Below are positions 49,446 to 60,100 of a DNA stretch of 64,000 nucleotides, in pieces (positions within the stretch are counted from its first letter, which is position 1; every line of letters begins with the position of its first letter). The notes beneath the pieces are model-generated. The model saw nothing but the letters and a program-made list of their open reading frames with translations, was not told where the DNA came from and searched no databases. A program made the position numbers and the translations under genes. The stretch is from Ophthalmolycus amberensis (lineage: Eukaryota; Chordata; Actinopteri; Perciformes; Zoarcidae): NCBI GenBank assembly GCA_024529925.1, contig JAFEUB010001038.1, forward strand, positions 4,560,001 to 4,624,000. Direction: 5' to 3'.

Positions 49446-49836
49446 ATACACGCACATTTCCATATACATATATATTTACAAATGCATGAATAAATCTGAA
49501 CGAGGTCTGCAAACTACAAGTAGCCTACAGATTGGATCTAACAGAAAGTACCTGTTTCTTTTACTTCCTGTTTATTCTTTGAAGGCAGCTGAAAACTGTC
49601 GCGATACTTTTTAAAGTCAATAGATACATATTTACCCAGAAAGCCTTTCTTGTGTGCCCAGTGTGTTTTGATAGGTCCTGCACAATTGAACAGCTGCTGA
49701 GTTGGCAATCCTAATGTAACCCTGCCAGGATTTCACTCGCCTCGAGGCTGTTTATTTTGGGGATGGAGTTTTCAAGTCAGAGAATGAGTGTAACATCCCC
49801 AACCCATGGCCATGTGTTTCTGCCTCTCTGCTGCAG

Positions 49837-50178
49837 CCCCGATGCCAGCTGAAGCGTGATGCAGCCAGAGCAGCCCGGAACGGGCGTCGCCCCGCGGAGA
49901 CGACGGGCAGATTACTCGCCCTGGGGCACGCTGAGCACCGGCCTACTGCGGGTCCTCATCCAGAGCGTCGGGCCCCCTTCCTTCTGCCCCCTGCTCCCCA
50001 GGGTCCACGCAGCTGATGTGGCTGCTGCCCAGCCTGCACAGATGCCCTCCTCATCCTCTTCCTCCTCCTCCAACAGTCCTGCACCCATCCCCTCACCCAG
50101 CAGCATGCCAAGCCACATGGGCAGGCCAGAATTCCCAGATGCAGGATGGGACCGTATCAAGGACCTCTTTGACAAAGA
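49837..50178 (+). CDS. timmdc1: timmdc1 exon 1 (coding start at 49859)
   Basis: TIMMDC1 is a mitochondrial inner-membrane protein of the Tim17-like family that assembles the membrane arm of respiratory complex I. The exon follows a CTCTGCTGCAG acceptor and ends at a GTTAGT donor. Translation from ATG 49859 gives 106 codons. The chief matches to human TIMMDC1 are LLPRVHAADV and PDAGWDRIKDLFDK near the end. In between is a Ser/Pro-rich low-complexity stretch encoded by TCC/TCA triplets (about 50043-50100), which makes the N-terminus some 40 residues longer than in human as I remember it. A five-codon upstream frame (ATG 49842, stop TGA 49857-49859) overlaps the main ATG by one base. The frame is intact through exons 1-4, but the gene is then lost, so it may be a truncated duplicate. 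Confidence 0.85.
49842..49859 (+). promoter_or_regulatory. timmdc1: Upstream ORF overlapping the timmdc1 start
   Basis: ATG CCA GCT GAA GCG TGA encodes MPAEA; its stop shares an A with the main ATG (TGATG). Such an arrangement can couple or limit translation of the main frame. It is seen directly, but any effect is inference. Confidence 0.6.
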
Positions 50179-50696
50179 GTTAGTATTTCTGGTCCCTCTT
50201 GACTGCTCTTCATCTCCTCTTTTACCCCCGTGTCACCTTGCTCTCTTCAACAAGTTCTATTCTACATATTATGAGCACTGCTTAAAAAACAGCCAGTAGT
50301 TTCTGCATCAATTCTGTTTTTGGGCAATATTCACCACTTTGTAAAATAAACTTTATACATTGTAAAGTTATGCTTACCTTCTGTCACTGACACTTACTCA
50401 AGTGTGCAGAATTGTTATTTTTTTGGGCCAAACGATCATTTAATGAAGGAAATAGTTGTCAATCTAGGTAATCACTACTAGCTTTAGTCAAATCGATCTT
50501 TGGGTGTCAAGTTATCATCAAAGAGAATTATTTCTTATTTTTAGACTCCTTTTAACCAGTCGTACAGAGACAGAGATACTTTAGTAAATACAGTTCTGTC
50601 TTGTGAGGCTCGCGTACTCTTTACTGTGAAAAATATTATTATTTGTCAGGGCAGTTTTATTTGTTTGTACAGAGTTTGCCTCTCGTCTCCCTGCAG
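50179..50696 (+). other. timmdc1: timmdc1 intron 1
   Basis: GTTAGT donor and TCTCCCTGCAG acceptor, phase 2, 518 bp. I see nothing else in it. Confidence 0.8.
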
Positions 50697-50862
50697 CGTG
50701 ACACAGCGGCACCCAGAGGAGCTGACCAACGTGATAAAGAGCGGCGTGGCTGCCGCTCTGGCCGGCCTGCTCTACGGAGGCCTGCCAGCGGCTCGCCATG
50801 CCAGGCAGAGGTACATCCAACTCAGCCAGGCGGAAATCTATACTAGCCGCGTGGAAGCAGTG
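50697..50862 (+). CDS. timmdc1: timmdc1 exon 2: first membrane segment
   Basis: A 166-bp exon completing the split Asp codon. It encodes VTQRHPEELTNVIKSGVAA, then ALAGLLYGGLPAARHARQRY and IQLSQAEIYTSRVEAV (residues 108-162). The YGG-P-A-x-x-HA-x-Q-x-YI-x-x-SQAEIY pattern is the family signature and aligns without gaps to human TIMMDC1 from memory. The hydrophobic VAAALAGLLYGGLPA is the first predicted inner-membrane helix. It ends in phase 0 at a GTAAGC donor. Confidence 0.9.
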
Positions 50863-50956
50863 GTAAGCGGAAGAAAGGGAACTACGTACGGGTCTGCACT
50901 ACTGGGAACATTTAATGTTAAGGTATCATTGTAAGGGTCCTTTCTCTCTGAATCAG

Positions 50957-51045
50957 CGCTCGGCTCATAATGCAGCAATCCGGGGTTTCGTGAGGTACGG
51001 GTGGAGATGGAGCTGGAGAGTGGCTGCTTTTGTCACCTTATTCAA
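50957..51045 (+). CDS. timmdc1: timmdc1 exon 3
   Basis: An 89-bp exon after an AATCAG acceptor; 94-bp intron before it. It encodes RSAHNAAIRGFVRYGWRWSW, then RVAAFVTLF (residues 163-191). The AH-x-AA-x-RGF-x-RYGWRW motif is the most conserved part of the family. It opens the second membrane segment. The donor is GTAAGC with two bases of a split Asn codon. Confidence 0.92.
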
Positions 51046-51216
51046 GTAAGCAAACAAATAGATAATCCCAGACTCTGCTGTTAGGTTTAGAGTTATATTT
51101 GAGAAATGAAAGTATAGGTTGAAAGGCAACTTTTACAAAGTAGGCATTTTAATTTGTCGTACAAATAAGCTACATTAGAGTCAGTGATTTTCCAGCCAAG
51201 CTCCACTGAATCGAGG

Positions 51217-51275
51217 TTTATTTGTAAAGCACCTTTCAACAACAAGTCAATTCAAAGTGCTTTACAAAAGCATTA
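51217..51275 (+). repeat. Copy of the 48551 dispersed repeat
   Basis: GTTTATTTGTAAAGCACCTT, TCAACAACAAGTCAATTCAA and GTGCTTTACAAAAGCATT match the 48551 copy closely. Confidence 0.8.
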
Positions 51276-51340
51276 AAGGGATAGTTTGGGTGTTTTGAAG
51301 CGGGGTTGTATGAGCTACTCATCCATAGTCGGAGGAGGCG
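51276..51340 (+). repeat. GGGATAGTTTGGGTG teleost repeat fragment
   Basis: AGGGATAGTTTGGGTGTTTT followed by GGGGTTGTATGAG and CATCCATAGTCGG is the start of a repeat I recognise as widespread in teleost genomes. Its right end is not defined. Confidence 0.55.
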
Positions 51341-51426
51341 GGAAGCTGCAAGTGTAAACAAAAATGATATATTATGAATTGATTTGATCATTTTTATTTC
51401 CCCTCGTCTGTCTGTTCCCTCTCTAG

Positions 51427-51493
51427 CTCTGTCAGCACAGGGCTGTCTGTGTACAGAGACAAGTATACCCTCAGCCATTACGCTGCAGCTGGA
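51427..51493 (+). CDS. timmdc1: timmdc1 exon 4 (last recognisable)
   Basis: After a CTCTCTAG acceptor the frame reads SVSTGLSVYRDKYTLSHYA, then AAG (residues 193-214), matching the human segment that runs through VYRNKDALSHF. The match stops at GGA (51491-51493), where a GTGGAA could serve as a weak donor. Without splicing the frame runs 14 more codons to TAG at 51536-51538. The human protein continues for about 137 more residues (Gly-rich second half of the Tim17-like domain); I found none of it in the rest of the window. This is either the edge of a truncated duplicate or the last exon before an inserted fragment. Confidence 0.8.
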
Positions 51494-51638
51494 GTGGAAT
51501 ATCATTTGTTATGCTGTGGAACACTTGTCAGTCTGTAGAATGTGCTATTATCTGTCAGATGATGATATTGACCGGCTATTGTCCACCAGAGAGTGTATTC
51601 CTAGGACAGTTGTACCAGCCTTTGTTGCATTTGTTTGT

Positions 51639-51716
51639 CTGTTTACGGGCTCCATGAGGAAGAACTTGGACCCTTTCAACCAGCACAGTGATGAAGACCT
51701 GTGGAAGGCTCTGGAG
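51639..51716 (+). pseudogene. abcc4: abcc4 fragment, piece 1
   Basis: Encodes LFTGSMRKNLDPFNQHSDED, then LWKALE, before a good GTAAGC donor. The left edge lies in the middle of what should be an exon: the residues expected before LFTG (the Q-loop region, IPQEPV) are missing and replaced by unrelated sequence. Confidence 0.88.
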
Positions 51717-52393
51717 GTAAGCATCCAGCTCTCATTGTCTCGTGCGTCAGACAGACACTGGCCAAATCCAAATGTCCCCCCTTACGGACTCACGGACTTT
51801 CAGGCGCGCTCCCGCGAAGTCCGTGAGGGTTTAGGGCTGTCACATCAAGTGTTTGAGGCTCTCTGGCAGACATTTTGAGCCCTTTATGAACCCTTTCCAA
51901 AAGTCAGCATGGTATGCTGACTTAGCCTAAGGGAATTACCCACAAATCATTGCAATGTGAAGTTAAACACGGGTAACCAGTGAACGCATGGAGACGTAAA
52001 AAAAAAAAAGGTAAACAAAGAGGACGGATCACGTGTGTTCAGCCTGTCATAATAAATTGACTCAGAAACATTAAGGGTTAAAGATGGAACAAAAAATAAA
52101 CATGAAATCAGAAGATATTTATTTATTTATTCATCAAATATTTGATTTTGTCATTGAAGCCGTTTTGACAAAAACAAGTTAATAGATTATATGAAGTTAC
52201 CTCTCATATTGTGAGGAAAGAGCCTGGAAGACATTCAAATCAGGGAGTACAAAGTACACACAATTATACATCATATTTTTTGCAGTTTTCATGGTAACGT
52301 GATATGTTGCAGCAAAGTGCTGTCCCATTCCTATTTACACCATTTCAAGCCCTCACAGACTCTCGCACTCAGATCACTCCGTGTTCCCCCCAG

Positions 52394-52532
52394 GTGTAGC
52401 TGAAGTCTGTGGTGGAGGAGCTGCCGGGGACGGTTCTGGCCGAGTCGGGCTCCAACTTCAGCGTGGGTCAGAGCCGTCCTGAGGAAGAACCGCGTCCTGG
52501 TGATCGACGAGGCCACGGCCAACGTGGACCAG
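52394..52532 (+). pseudogene. abcc4: abcc4 fragment, piece 2 with stop and deletions
   Basis: After a CCCCCAG acceptor the frame reads V-stop-LKSVVEELPGTVLAESG, then SNFSVGQ, the ABC signature. The following bases jump to code for AVLRKNRVLVIDEATANVD (Walker B, LVIDEA) in another frame, which indicates a 23-base deletion between them. The deleted block would have begun and ended next to CAG, so a microhomology slip is plausible. Confidence 0.9.
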
Positions 52533-52650
52533 GTACTGCTGAGACAAACCTATTGCACACAAGATACAAATGCATCTCAGTTCAGGGATTTAGTCGGTTT
52601 TCAAGCTGGAAGAGTCCTGTGTGATTCCATTGGATGATTTATTTTACCAG

Positions 52651-52751
52651 GACAGATGAGCTGATCCAGAAAACCATACGGGACAAGTTCAGGGAATGCA
52701 CCGTGCTCACGATCGCTCATCGCCTCAACACCATCATCGACAGGATACTTG
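52651..52751 (+). pseudogene. abcc4: abcc4 fragment, piece 3 (H-loop)
   Basis: After TTTTACCAG the sequence encodes TDELIQKTIRDKFRECTVLT, then IAHRLNTIID, with the H-loop His intact. The next residues go straight to RIL, so two codons (Ser-Asp) are missing. The donor is GTGAGT. Confidence 0.88.
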
Positions 52752-53141
52752 GTGAGTGTATTGTACTATTAAAGTACATATGACATGAAATAAACCGCTT
52801 TACAGTTTAGTTGTAGTTGAACACAATTCGCAATATACATTCAAGTTTGTCAGCTTGCTAAAGTAAAATATAACTTAAGATGGTGTAAAACATGTTCAAG
52901 CAACTAAAGGGTTAAACTGCTCCGTCGTGCTGGATGGACACGATTATCATATGACGAAGGAATGCAATACATCTTTTAATACATATTTTAAAATCCATTA
53001 TTTAAGACATGCGGTAACTTGGAATTATTCTATTTAAAAAATATTTTTACATTTATTTATTCAGCGCTTTGTACGCTGAAAAACATTGGAACAGATTTGG
53101 CAATTAGTTGTTGTTGTTGCCTTACCCCATACTGCTTGAAG

Positions 53142-53243
53142 GTTCTGGACGCTGGTACCATCCAGGAGTTGGACCGTCCCTTCACCCTGCTGCAAAACAA
53201 AGAGGGTGCAACAGACGGGCCAGGCCGAGGCAGCTTACTTTAA
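53142..53243 (+). pseudogene. abcc4: abcc4 fragment, piece 4
   Basis: Encodes VLDAGTIQELDRPFTLLQNK, then EG. The frame then shifts; in the next frame QQTGQAEAAYFK continues the expected C-terminal sequence. The junction with piece 3 is not clean (one base out of frame by the best acceptor). A further frame at about 53302-53370 ends KM-stop, but I cannot assign it. Confidence 0.8.
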
Positions 53244-53748
53244 AATATGCCTGTGTAATACTTGTATTGTGAACTTGGGATTTGTTTTCACTGAAGGATT
53301 TTTCACGGCAACAAAGAAGTCCTGACAGCCTCTGCCAGCGGAACAAGATTTAGAAACGGACTCAAGATGTAAGTAGTCTGAGAACACCTTCACACTTGTA
53401 AAGAAGAAGATGCGAAATCTACCTGCTAATGGTTACATAGAATAAAAAATTAATTGAATTGCTGCCATGGAAATCGAAAGATGATACTTCGAGAACGAAT
53501 TGTAATGCAAACTGTCACAATTTGTCATAAAGGTTATTCAATTGTCTGAGTTCTGGTCTTCACGTCTTGTCAAAACAGTTGCTGAGTCCAATATCACTTC
53601 ATAAGGTAAAAACCTTTTTCCCTTTTCTGTGTAAAGTGTATATTTTGACCCAAAGGATACATACCATACTACTTTTTACCATTATTATTATATAAGAATG
53701 ATTGTGTCTGTAATCAGTTTTTCTTTTTCAGACATGGTAGCAGGTTGG
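53244..53748. other. Sequence between abcc4 fragment and minisatellite
   Basis: AT-rich with no recognisable exon apart from a short unassigned frame near 53302-53370. It may be the remains of the abcc4 3' end. Confidence 0.4.
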
Positions 53749-54102
53749 TTGGCTGGCGCAGGCTAGCGTTGGTTGGTTGGCTGGCGCAGGCTAGCGTTGG
53801 TTGGTTGGCTGGCGCAGGCTAGCGTTGGTTGGTTGGCTGGCGCAGGCTAGCGTTGGTTGGCTGGCGGGCGCAGGCTAGCGTTGGTTGGCTGGCTGGCGCA
53901 GGCTAGCGTTGGTTGGTTGGCTGGCGCAGGCTAGCGTTGGTTGGTTGGCTGGCGCAGGCTAGCGTTGGTTGGTTGGCTGGCGCAGGCTAGCGTTGGTTGG
54001 TTGGCTGGCGCAGGCTAGCGTTGGTTGGTTGGCTGGCGCAGGCTAGCGTTGGTTGGCTGGCGGGCGCAGGCTAGCGTTGGTTGGTTGGCTGGCGCAGGCT
54101 AG
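53749..54102. repeat. 28-bp minisatellite, about 13 units
   Basis: Units of GGCTGGCGCAGGCTAGCG plus (TTGG)n spacers of variable length: most are 28 bp, with 24-32-bp variants through gain or loss of TTGG and GCTG/GGCG steps. The GGCGGGCG variant appears twice (about 53864 and 54059) in the same context, which hints at a block duplication within the array. Confidence 0.95.
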
Positions 54103-54109
54103 AGAGCAA

Positions 54110-57100
54110 CATGCCTGCGTTGTAAGTATGTGCACGTTTAATATGTGCACGTTTAATGTGTGCAAAAATGGGGAAGGAAGCACGGCGAGAGTGAACCATG
54201 GGGGCTGTTGTGTTATAGCTTTCATTACTGTACCTGCACACATGCACAGTCTGTGTTTTCCTTCCTCCATTAGTGGATTGCAAATTGCATTAAGATAAAT
54301 ACTCAAACAACGTTGCATCCGCTCTTTATTCCCCTCATCAACTGTAAAGTGTGTGTGTGTGTGTGTCCTTTGTCGTCCTCACTGTGCTGTCGGGCTCTTT
54401 TTGTTTCTCCTGACACCGATGTCAGAGGCAGAACAGTAGCTGCAGCATTACGAGCAGCTGTGGGTCTGCCAGCTGATGTTTATGCTCATAACATTTTATG
54501 TTTTTATGTTGATGCTACATAGATGGCTGCAACAAGACTAATAGAGACAATCATTTATGTTAATTTCTGCTCACAGTGTTTGTTCAGCTGATGCTTATAG
54601 TTCATTAGTCACCATTAAATACAGTTTACATTATTATCAGTGTTCTGCAGAAAAGTCAATTAAATATAATGGAGTCCAATTTTTGCACGCTGGACCAGTT
54701 CCAGCATAGAATGCAGAATAATAGAGCGATGCTACATGAAGCTACCATTGCTAACATTAACAGAATGCATCGGTTCCTCCCATGAAATAGTGCCGTAACT
54801 CCCCTAATATAACGTATTTCCTGTTGACACAGGATGCTGGAGTGGGACACACCTTAAGCACCCTAACCCTGATCAGTAGGATATTAAAAGATATGATGGG
54901 CCAGAGGGGTAGGAAATTCAAAAACAAATCCGATGGCTTTATTAGTTGTTTGAGTTTGAGGACCAGTTTGTGCCAGTTTCCACACTCGGCACATGATGCT
55001 TATGCCAACCTGAATTGATGGCCTGTGCAGCAAAACAAAATGAAAGGCCATGTTCAGCAGAGATTGCTGGGCACGGGGACCAAAGGCTGCCAAATCGGAT
55101 CTATTTTTAGTATTTGTTTCTTGTATGATACAGCTGCACAGTGCATACTTAAGGTACATTAAGCCGACATTGAAATTAGTAAATACATTTAAATATGACT
55201 AGCTCTGCTGTAAATAATACACAACATGCACCACAGGATTCCTTTTCTGGTTTCCTTTACAATATTTCGTATAGTACACAATAATACGGTTGTATAATAT
55301 GTCCAGAATGAACTTCACCTGCAGAATATAAGCTTGGCGTGATCAATAAATGTACAGTAATTTGACCGGAATGATAGTTGCTTCTAACAGGTTGTTAGTG
55401 GCCTGAAGTTGGAGGCTCTAACAGACGGTCGGGTAATGTTGTACAGCATGTGTGTGTTGTGGTGTTTTCTATTTTGTTGGGTGTTCGGATATTTCCAGCT
55501 CCTGTATTTCCAATATGACTTGAAGACAGCCTGTCTGACAGCTGAGAAGCTGAATATTACACACACACACACACACACGCAGAGTAGAAGACCTCGTTTC
55601 ACAGAATTTGTCAGAATCCAACAATTGGCTTGTGCTGTATTGATTTTTCTCTGTCAGACGGGATGTCCAGGAGACACATTCTGACTGGGTTGTCGTGATT
55701 TTTACAATTTGAACTTGGCCTTCACCAACTAGTATTAGTGCTTATTGTCTAAAGGTGGGTAATAATGTCAGCTAAACGTCAGTCATGTTGAAAACAAAAA
55801 CGTAAGTCAGAACTGGAAAGTTTTACAGGGTTAAGAGCTTGACTAGTATTATACTGTACTTGCATTACAGTACATGCATTAACATGGGCTCATGGTTGGG
55901 TTGTGTCCATAGGCAGAGACCTGTGACCAGAACTGACAGTAAAATGAACCAAACCGACGCAGAGAAGCCTTCACATGCTGCACACTGTGCTCCCCTTAAA
56001 ATGAAGAGAAAGAAAACGTCATCTTTAAACACACACGTCTTCTCTGGAGGGCATACAAATCAAGGGCATACATCATATCGCGTCTTTTTTAATTTTTTTT
56101 GCCCACCGAGGTGGATGACTCACCAGGTGAAAGTTAGAGCCAACGCATGCCCAAAGGCACGATCGGTAAACACTGAATCAAATTGGATCGTGCCGTTCAT
56201 GTGTTTGCGGGGTTCTGCAGGGTTTCCGCTGTAATTGAGACGCACAGCGCCGTTGTATTATGCGGCGTAGCTACGCTCATCCAACAGCTGTCAATCTGCC
56301 AGCCTGCTCCGCGCTCGTCCCACGTCTGGTGGAGAATACCAATGCGCGTGACCTCCCGGGGTGCCTTGTGTGTGAACATGTGTGAGCGGGATCACTGGGT
56401 TAGAGATTGCGTGCTGGAGCGGTGCCGAGCGCACACAGAAGAGATATGAAAAGCAGAGTTTAGTGGAGAACGGTAGGCGGACACCACGGGGCTGGTTTCA
56501 TATTACAATATAATGGTATTGGTTCAACCCACTGAATGAGTCACATCATTTCTTATGTTCAAATGCGTTCTCAGGAATTAACTGATATGATCGTTGAGTT
56601 AATGACTTTCTCTTTGTGTATATTGCCTTAAGCATCTGTTCCTTTATTGGCTGGATGCAGAAAGGTGTGTGGCAGATGAGACTGAAGCACGGGTTTGCAG
56701 ACAGAAGACTGTCCAGTGCAGCAGGGAGTCCAACTCCGGCTCTAAAGAAGCTTATTTTTCAATCTCACGTTATATGAAGTATATGATACAGCCCTACCTT
56801 TACATACATATGGATGAATCTGCCTCCTTTAGGAGACTTCATTTGCATCGGGACTGTCCCTGTTTGTTATTTTTCCCTCGTAGCTGAATTTGCATGGATT
56901 ACCATTAAGATGTCAGCCCCCTTTTGTGCTCATCCTCAGGTAGATTATGAATCCCAAAGAGGGGATGCTCTTCAAAGCGGGAGAGCCAGCTCTGCTTTGA
57001 CTGACCATCTAGCATAGCTCCCAGGTTTCAGTGGTTTGTTCTCCTTTGGGTTATTTTTGGGTCTCGTTTTTTGGAATTTAAGTTTTGCCTGTCCTACTTA

Positions 57101-60100
57101 CTGCATTCCCCAAAGTGAACTCGAGGCCTTTTTCAGCCTGATCCAGATTTTCCTCCCTCTCTCCCTCTGTGTCGTCCTCTCTCGTTCCCTCTCTCGCTCT
57201 TTCCGACTCCCTTCGCAGCCATCTGTTCATGCTTGTGGCATCTCTCTATCTGTCTTCCCTCCCTGCCATATTTCCCTCTTCTCCTCTCAAATCTCTCCCA
57301 ACATTTTATCGTTGCTCCCTCTTGAGTAGCTTTCTTTTTGCTGCCTTTCCCCATATTTGTATCGCATCATTAACAGCCACTGTGGCATCTTTCTCTCAGG
57401 CGCTCTGGTAGCATTCGACATCCATGACTCTATATACGTGTGCCTGTCATGTGATTTCTCTCAGTGGCACAGAAGTCTCCAAGAAGATGATTTCATAGGA
57501 ATGACTGTACCTGCAGTCAGTACCTTAACTCACCATCTACTCTGCATTATTCAGCGTATAGTTATTCAGCATGTGACTTTGCAGTTTCGTGCCACTCTCA
57601 CTGCTCTCATCAACCTATAGTTTCCAAATGCAGCAGGCATAAATTGACAGCAGACTACCTGCCCGGCACAGAAGTGGAGACAGTCAAAGTTTGCAACTAT
57701 CTGGTGAACATAGTGCAGCATTTAGCAGCTAAATGGCCAGATATTTCCCTCAGGTCTAGGTGGATATTGCGTTACATTCAGGCCAAGATAGAACCAAGCG
57801 AAAAAGGGGAGAGAATATTGGATTTAGTTAATGGGGTTCACCAAAACACAGGCATAGTTCTCCAATGGGAGTTTGTTTTGGAGTCTTTCTGCCAGCTATC
57901 CGTCAGAATTTCCTCATTGGACCTTTAAACACAGAGGGTACAGTCAGTTGGTGTGACAATGCCTTTCGTCCGGCGAGGACTCCAATAAAGTGTTCAAATC
58001 ACAAGCCAAACCATCGGCATCACTCAATTTCAAACGGAGTTGACAGTGAATGACGTTCATTTAATTTCTCTTTTGATGTTTCAACAGCTGACACGCTCAA
58101 TGGCTCATTGCCTCATTGCTCTTGTAAACATGTGTTGAATATTGTCATGGAAGGCTCGTTTTCCCTCTTCGTTTTTCCGGGGTTTTTTCCGAGGCCACAT
58201 GAGGTTCTGACGAGTGAGTCGGATCAGCAGGTACCTCTGATCCATGGTGGTGGATGATGTCTGCATGATGGCATCGCATGCGTTACAACCTGCAAACTGC
58301 AGAAGCTGTTGCCATGGAGATTACTTTTTTTTTTTTTTCCCCAGTAGTGAAATGCGGTCAGCGCCTGAAGCAGCGAAACCAGTGTGTCAACCTGCATAAA
58401 GGCAAAGACAGTCCACACCCAGTTGCAGTGTCTGGTTTTGTCTTGACCCACACAGTGCGTCGACTGGAAATAAATGGGTGCTCTTTTCGTGTCGCCCGTG
58501 CGCTGTAGTTTCCCCCCGTCGGAGAGGCTTTTGGAGGCTGTGAAATCTGCCTGTCGGCCAGATGTATTCGTGTCATGTGGGATTAGTTGAGCGTCATGTT
58601 GTGTAATCTCAAAGTGTGCGCGTTGTGTATATTAATGTTTATACGCACGTGTGCATGCGTGCAGGCACCTACATTCAGGCAGTTTTGTTGAAGAAGCGCA
58701 GACCGTTGCTGCAGCACTCAAACCCGTCCATCACAAAATGTACAAGTAAAGTGGCATTTAGAAGTTTCCCCTCGTGGAGTTCTGTAAAAACGTACCGAAC
58801 AGAATGTCAGTGAAGAAGCAGTCTGTTGGCAACCAAGAGAATTGTATCCTTTTATTAGCAAGGCATCTTCTCACTGAGATAAGAAAACGTATCATTTTAT
58901 ATGCATGAATATTCACGTAGACTTTGCCTCGCTTAACCTTTCATTGGCTCTCCTGTGCTCTTTCTCCAGCTTTTATGCAGCCGCGCACTCTCCCACCTCT
59001 TCCTCCTCTGTTATTGCCATCTGCAGCAACATTACGTCTCTTTTTTTATCAGCAGGGGGGGGTAATCGTCAATTACACATGCAAGTGCAACTGCGTGTAC
59101 GACTTAACGGACTGCACGGATTTAGACGCGCTGCTTTGGGAAACGGTTGATGGTAATTATGGCTCCATTTTGTCACCCAGTGGGAAAGATAATGGTGTCT
59201 CATGTTTGTCCCCAAAACTTTGCTGCAATTATAGCCCAATGTTAATCAATTTCACCGCAGAGACAAACAATGGAGAACAAGCCTCTTATACCACTGAGGT
59301 CATGAAACAACAGAGCGACGTTAGCAGTAGTTGTTTGGCAGAGTGAGCGTTCATGAATCGCTAGATATTCTAACCACCCCGTGTTTGTTTGCAGAGAAAG
59401 TGTTGCTTATTCTGCTCCGCAATTAAACATAATTATACACAGAGAAAAATGACCATATTTTTTCCTTTTTTTTTTACATTCTTTAAAGATGTAACTTTCT
59501 TGACAGTTTGAGTGTAATTGAGGGAGACTCCCTTGAAATTACAAATCTACATATCAAGTGCATTTGTCCCGTATAAACGTCACCTCACCGAGGCGATGAG
59601 AGGCACGGCTCGGCACCCGCACCATGCCGAAGGTCTCCATCACCTTAATGGGCCGTTAAGCGTCATTACAGCCTAAAACACAGCCACGGTTATCGATCCA
59701 AGGTGTATTGGCACATCACAGGACACAAAAGCAACTGATTTAGAGAGTGCTGGAGAAAAAGTGCAGCGGTTAATCAATTGGCGGTGAAGAAAAATAGTGG
59801 TTATGGGTTTAAGGGGAAGATGAATATAGGCAACGATTAAACAAGAGGGCCTTAAGGAGGCCTCGTTATGGGTATCGATTGAGATTGATCTGGTCATCAC
59901 TGTTGTTGTGATACTCACCAAGAGCTCCTGGGACATGCATGCGATCCGTTTCACCTTGTAAGAGCAAAGCTCCGGCTGTCACTCGTGGGCGTACCGAGTA
60001 AATCAACCAATGTGGAGTGGATGGCCGCTTTTCATATCCTCACGCAAAGGCAGTCCCGTCTCCATCACTTTCTCCCCCGGTTAGCATCCAGGTCAGTCGC

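Larger units (their letters stand above)
51046..51426 (+). other. timmdc1: timmdc1 intron 3 with two repeats
   Basis: The intron contains the dispersed repeat at 51217-51275 and a second familiar teleost repeat from about 51276 to 51340. The acceptor before 51427 is CCCTCTCTAG after a pyrimidine tract. Confidence 0.7.
51639..53243 (+). pseudogene. abcc4: abcc4-like (MRP4) 3' gene fragment, broken
   Basis: ABCC4 is a plasma-membrane ABC exporter of organic anions and cyclic nucleotides. Only its last nucleotide-binding domain is represented, in four exon-like pieces separated by introns, so this is a duplicated genomic piece and not a retrocopy. Lesions seen: CAG to TAG (52397-52399); an inferred 9-base loss after ELPG; an inferred 23-base loss just after the signature FSVGQ that removes RQLVCLA and shifts frame; loss of one Ser-Asp pair after LNTIID; and loss of about five codons after LLQNKEG with a frameshift. 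Homology starts abruptly at 51639 inside an exon with no splice acceptor, which marks a breakpoint. It cannot make a working transporter half. The parent could be abcc4 or a close paralogue. Confidence 0.88.

Noticed and set aside
51384..51878. One 164-codon protein spanning 51384-51878
   Set aside because: It is an accidental read-through combining the timmdc1 exon 4 region in one frame with abcc4 piece 1 and intron. The parts belong to different genes and frames.
58924..59346. 140-codon open frame rich in Cys and Asn
   Set aside because: No domain I know, no clear splice sites or upstream exon, and the start lies in pyrimidine-rich sequence. Probably chance.
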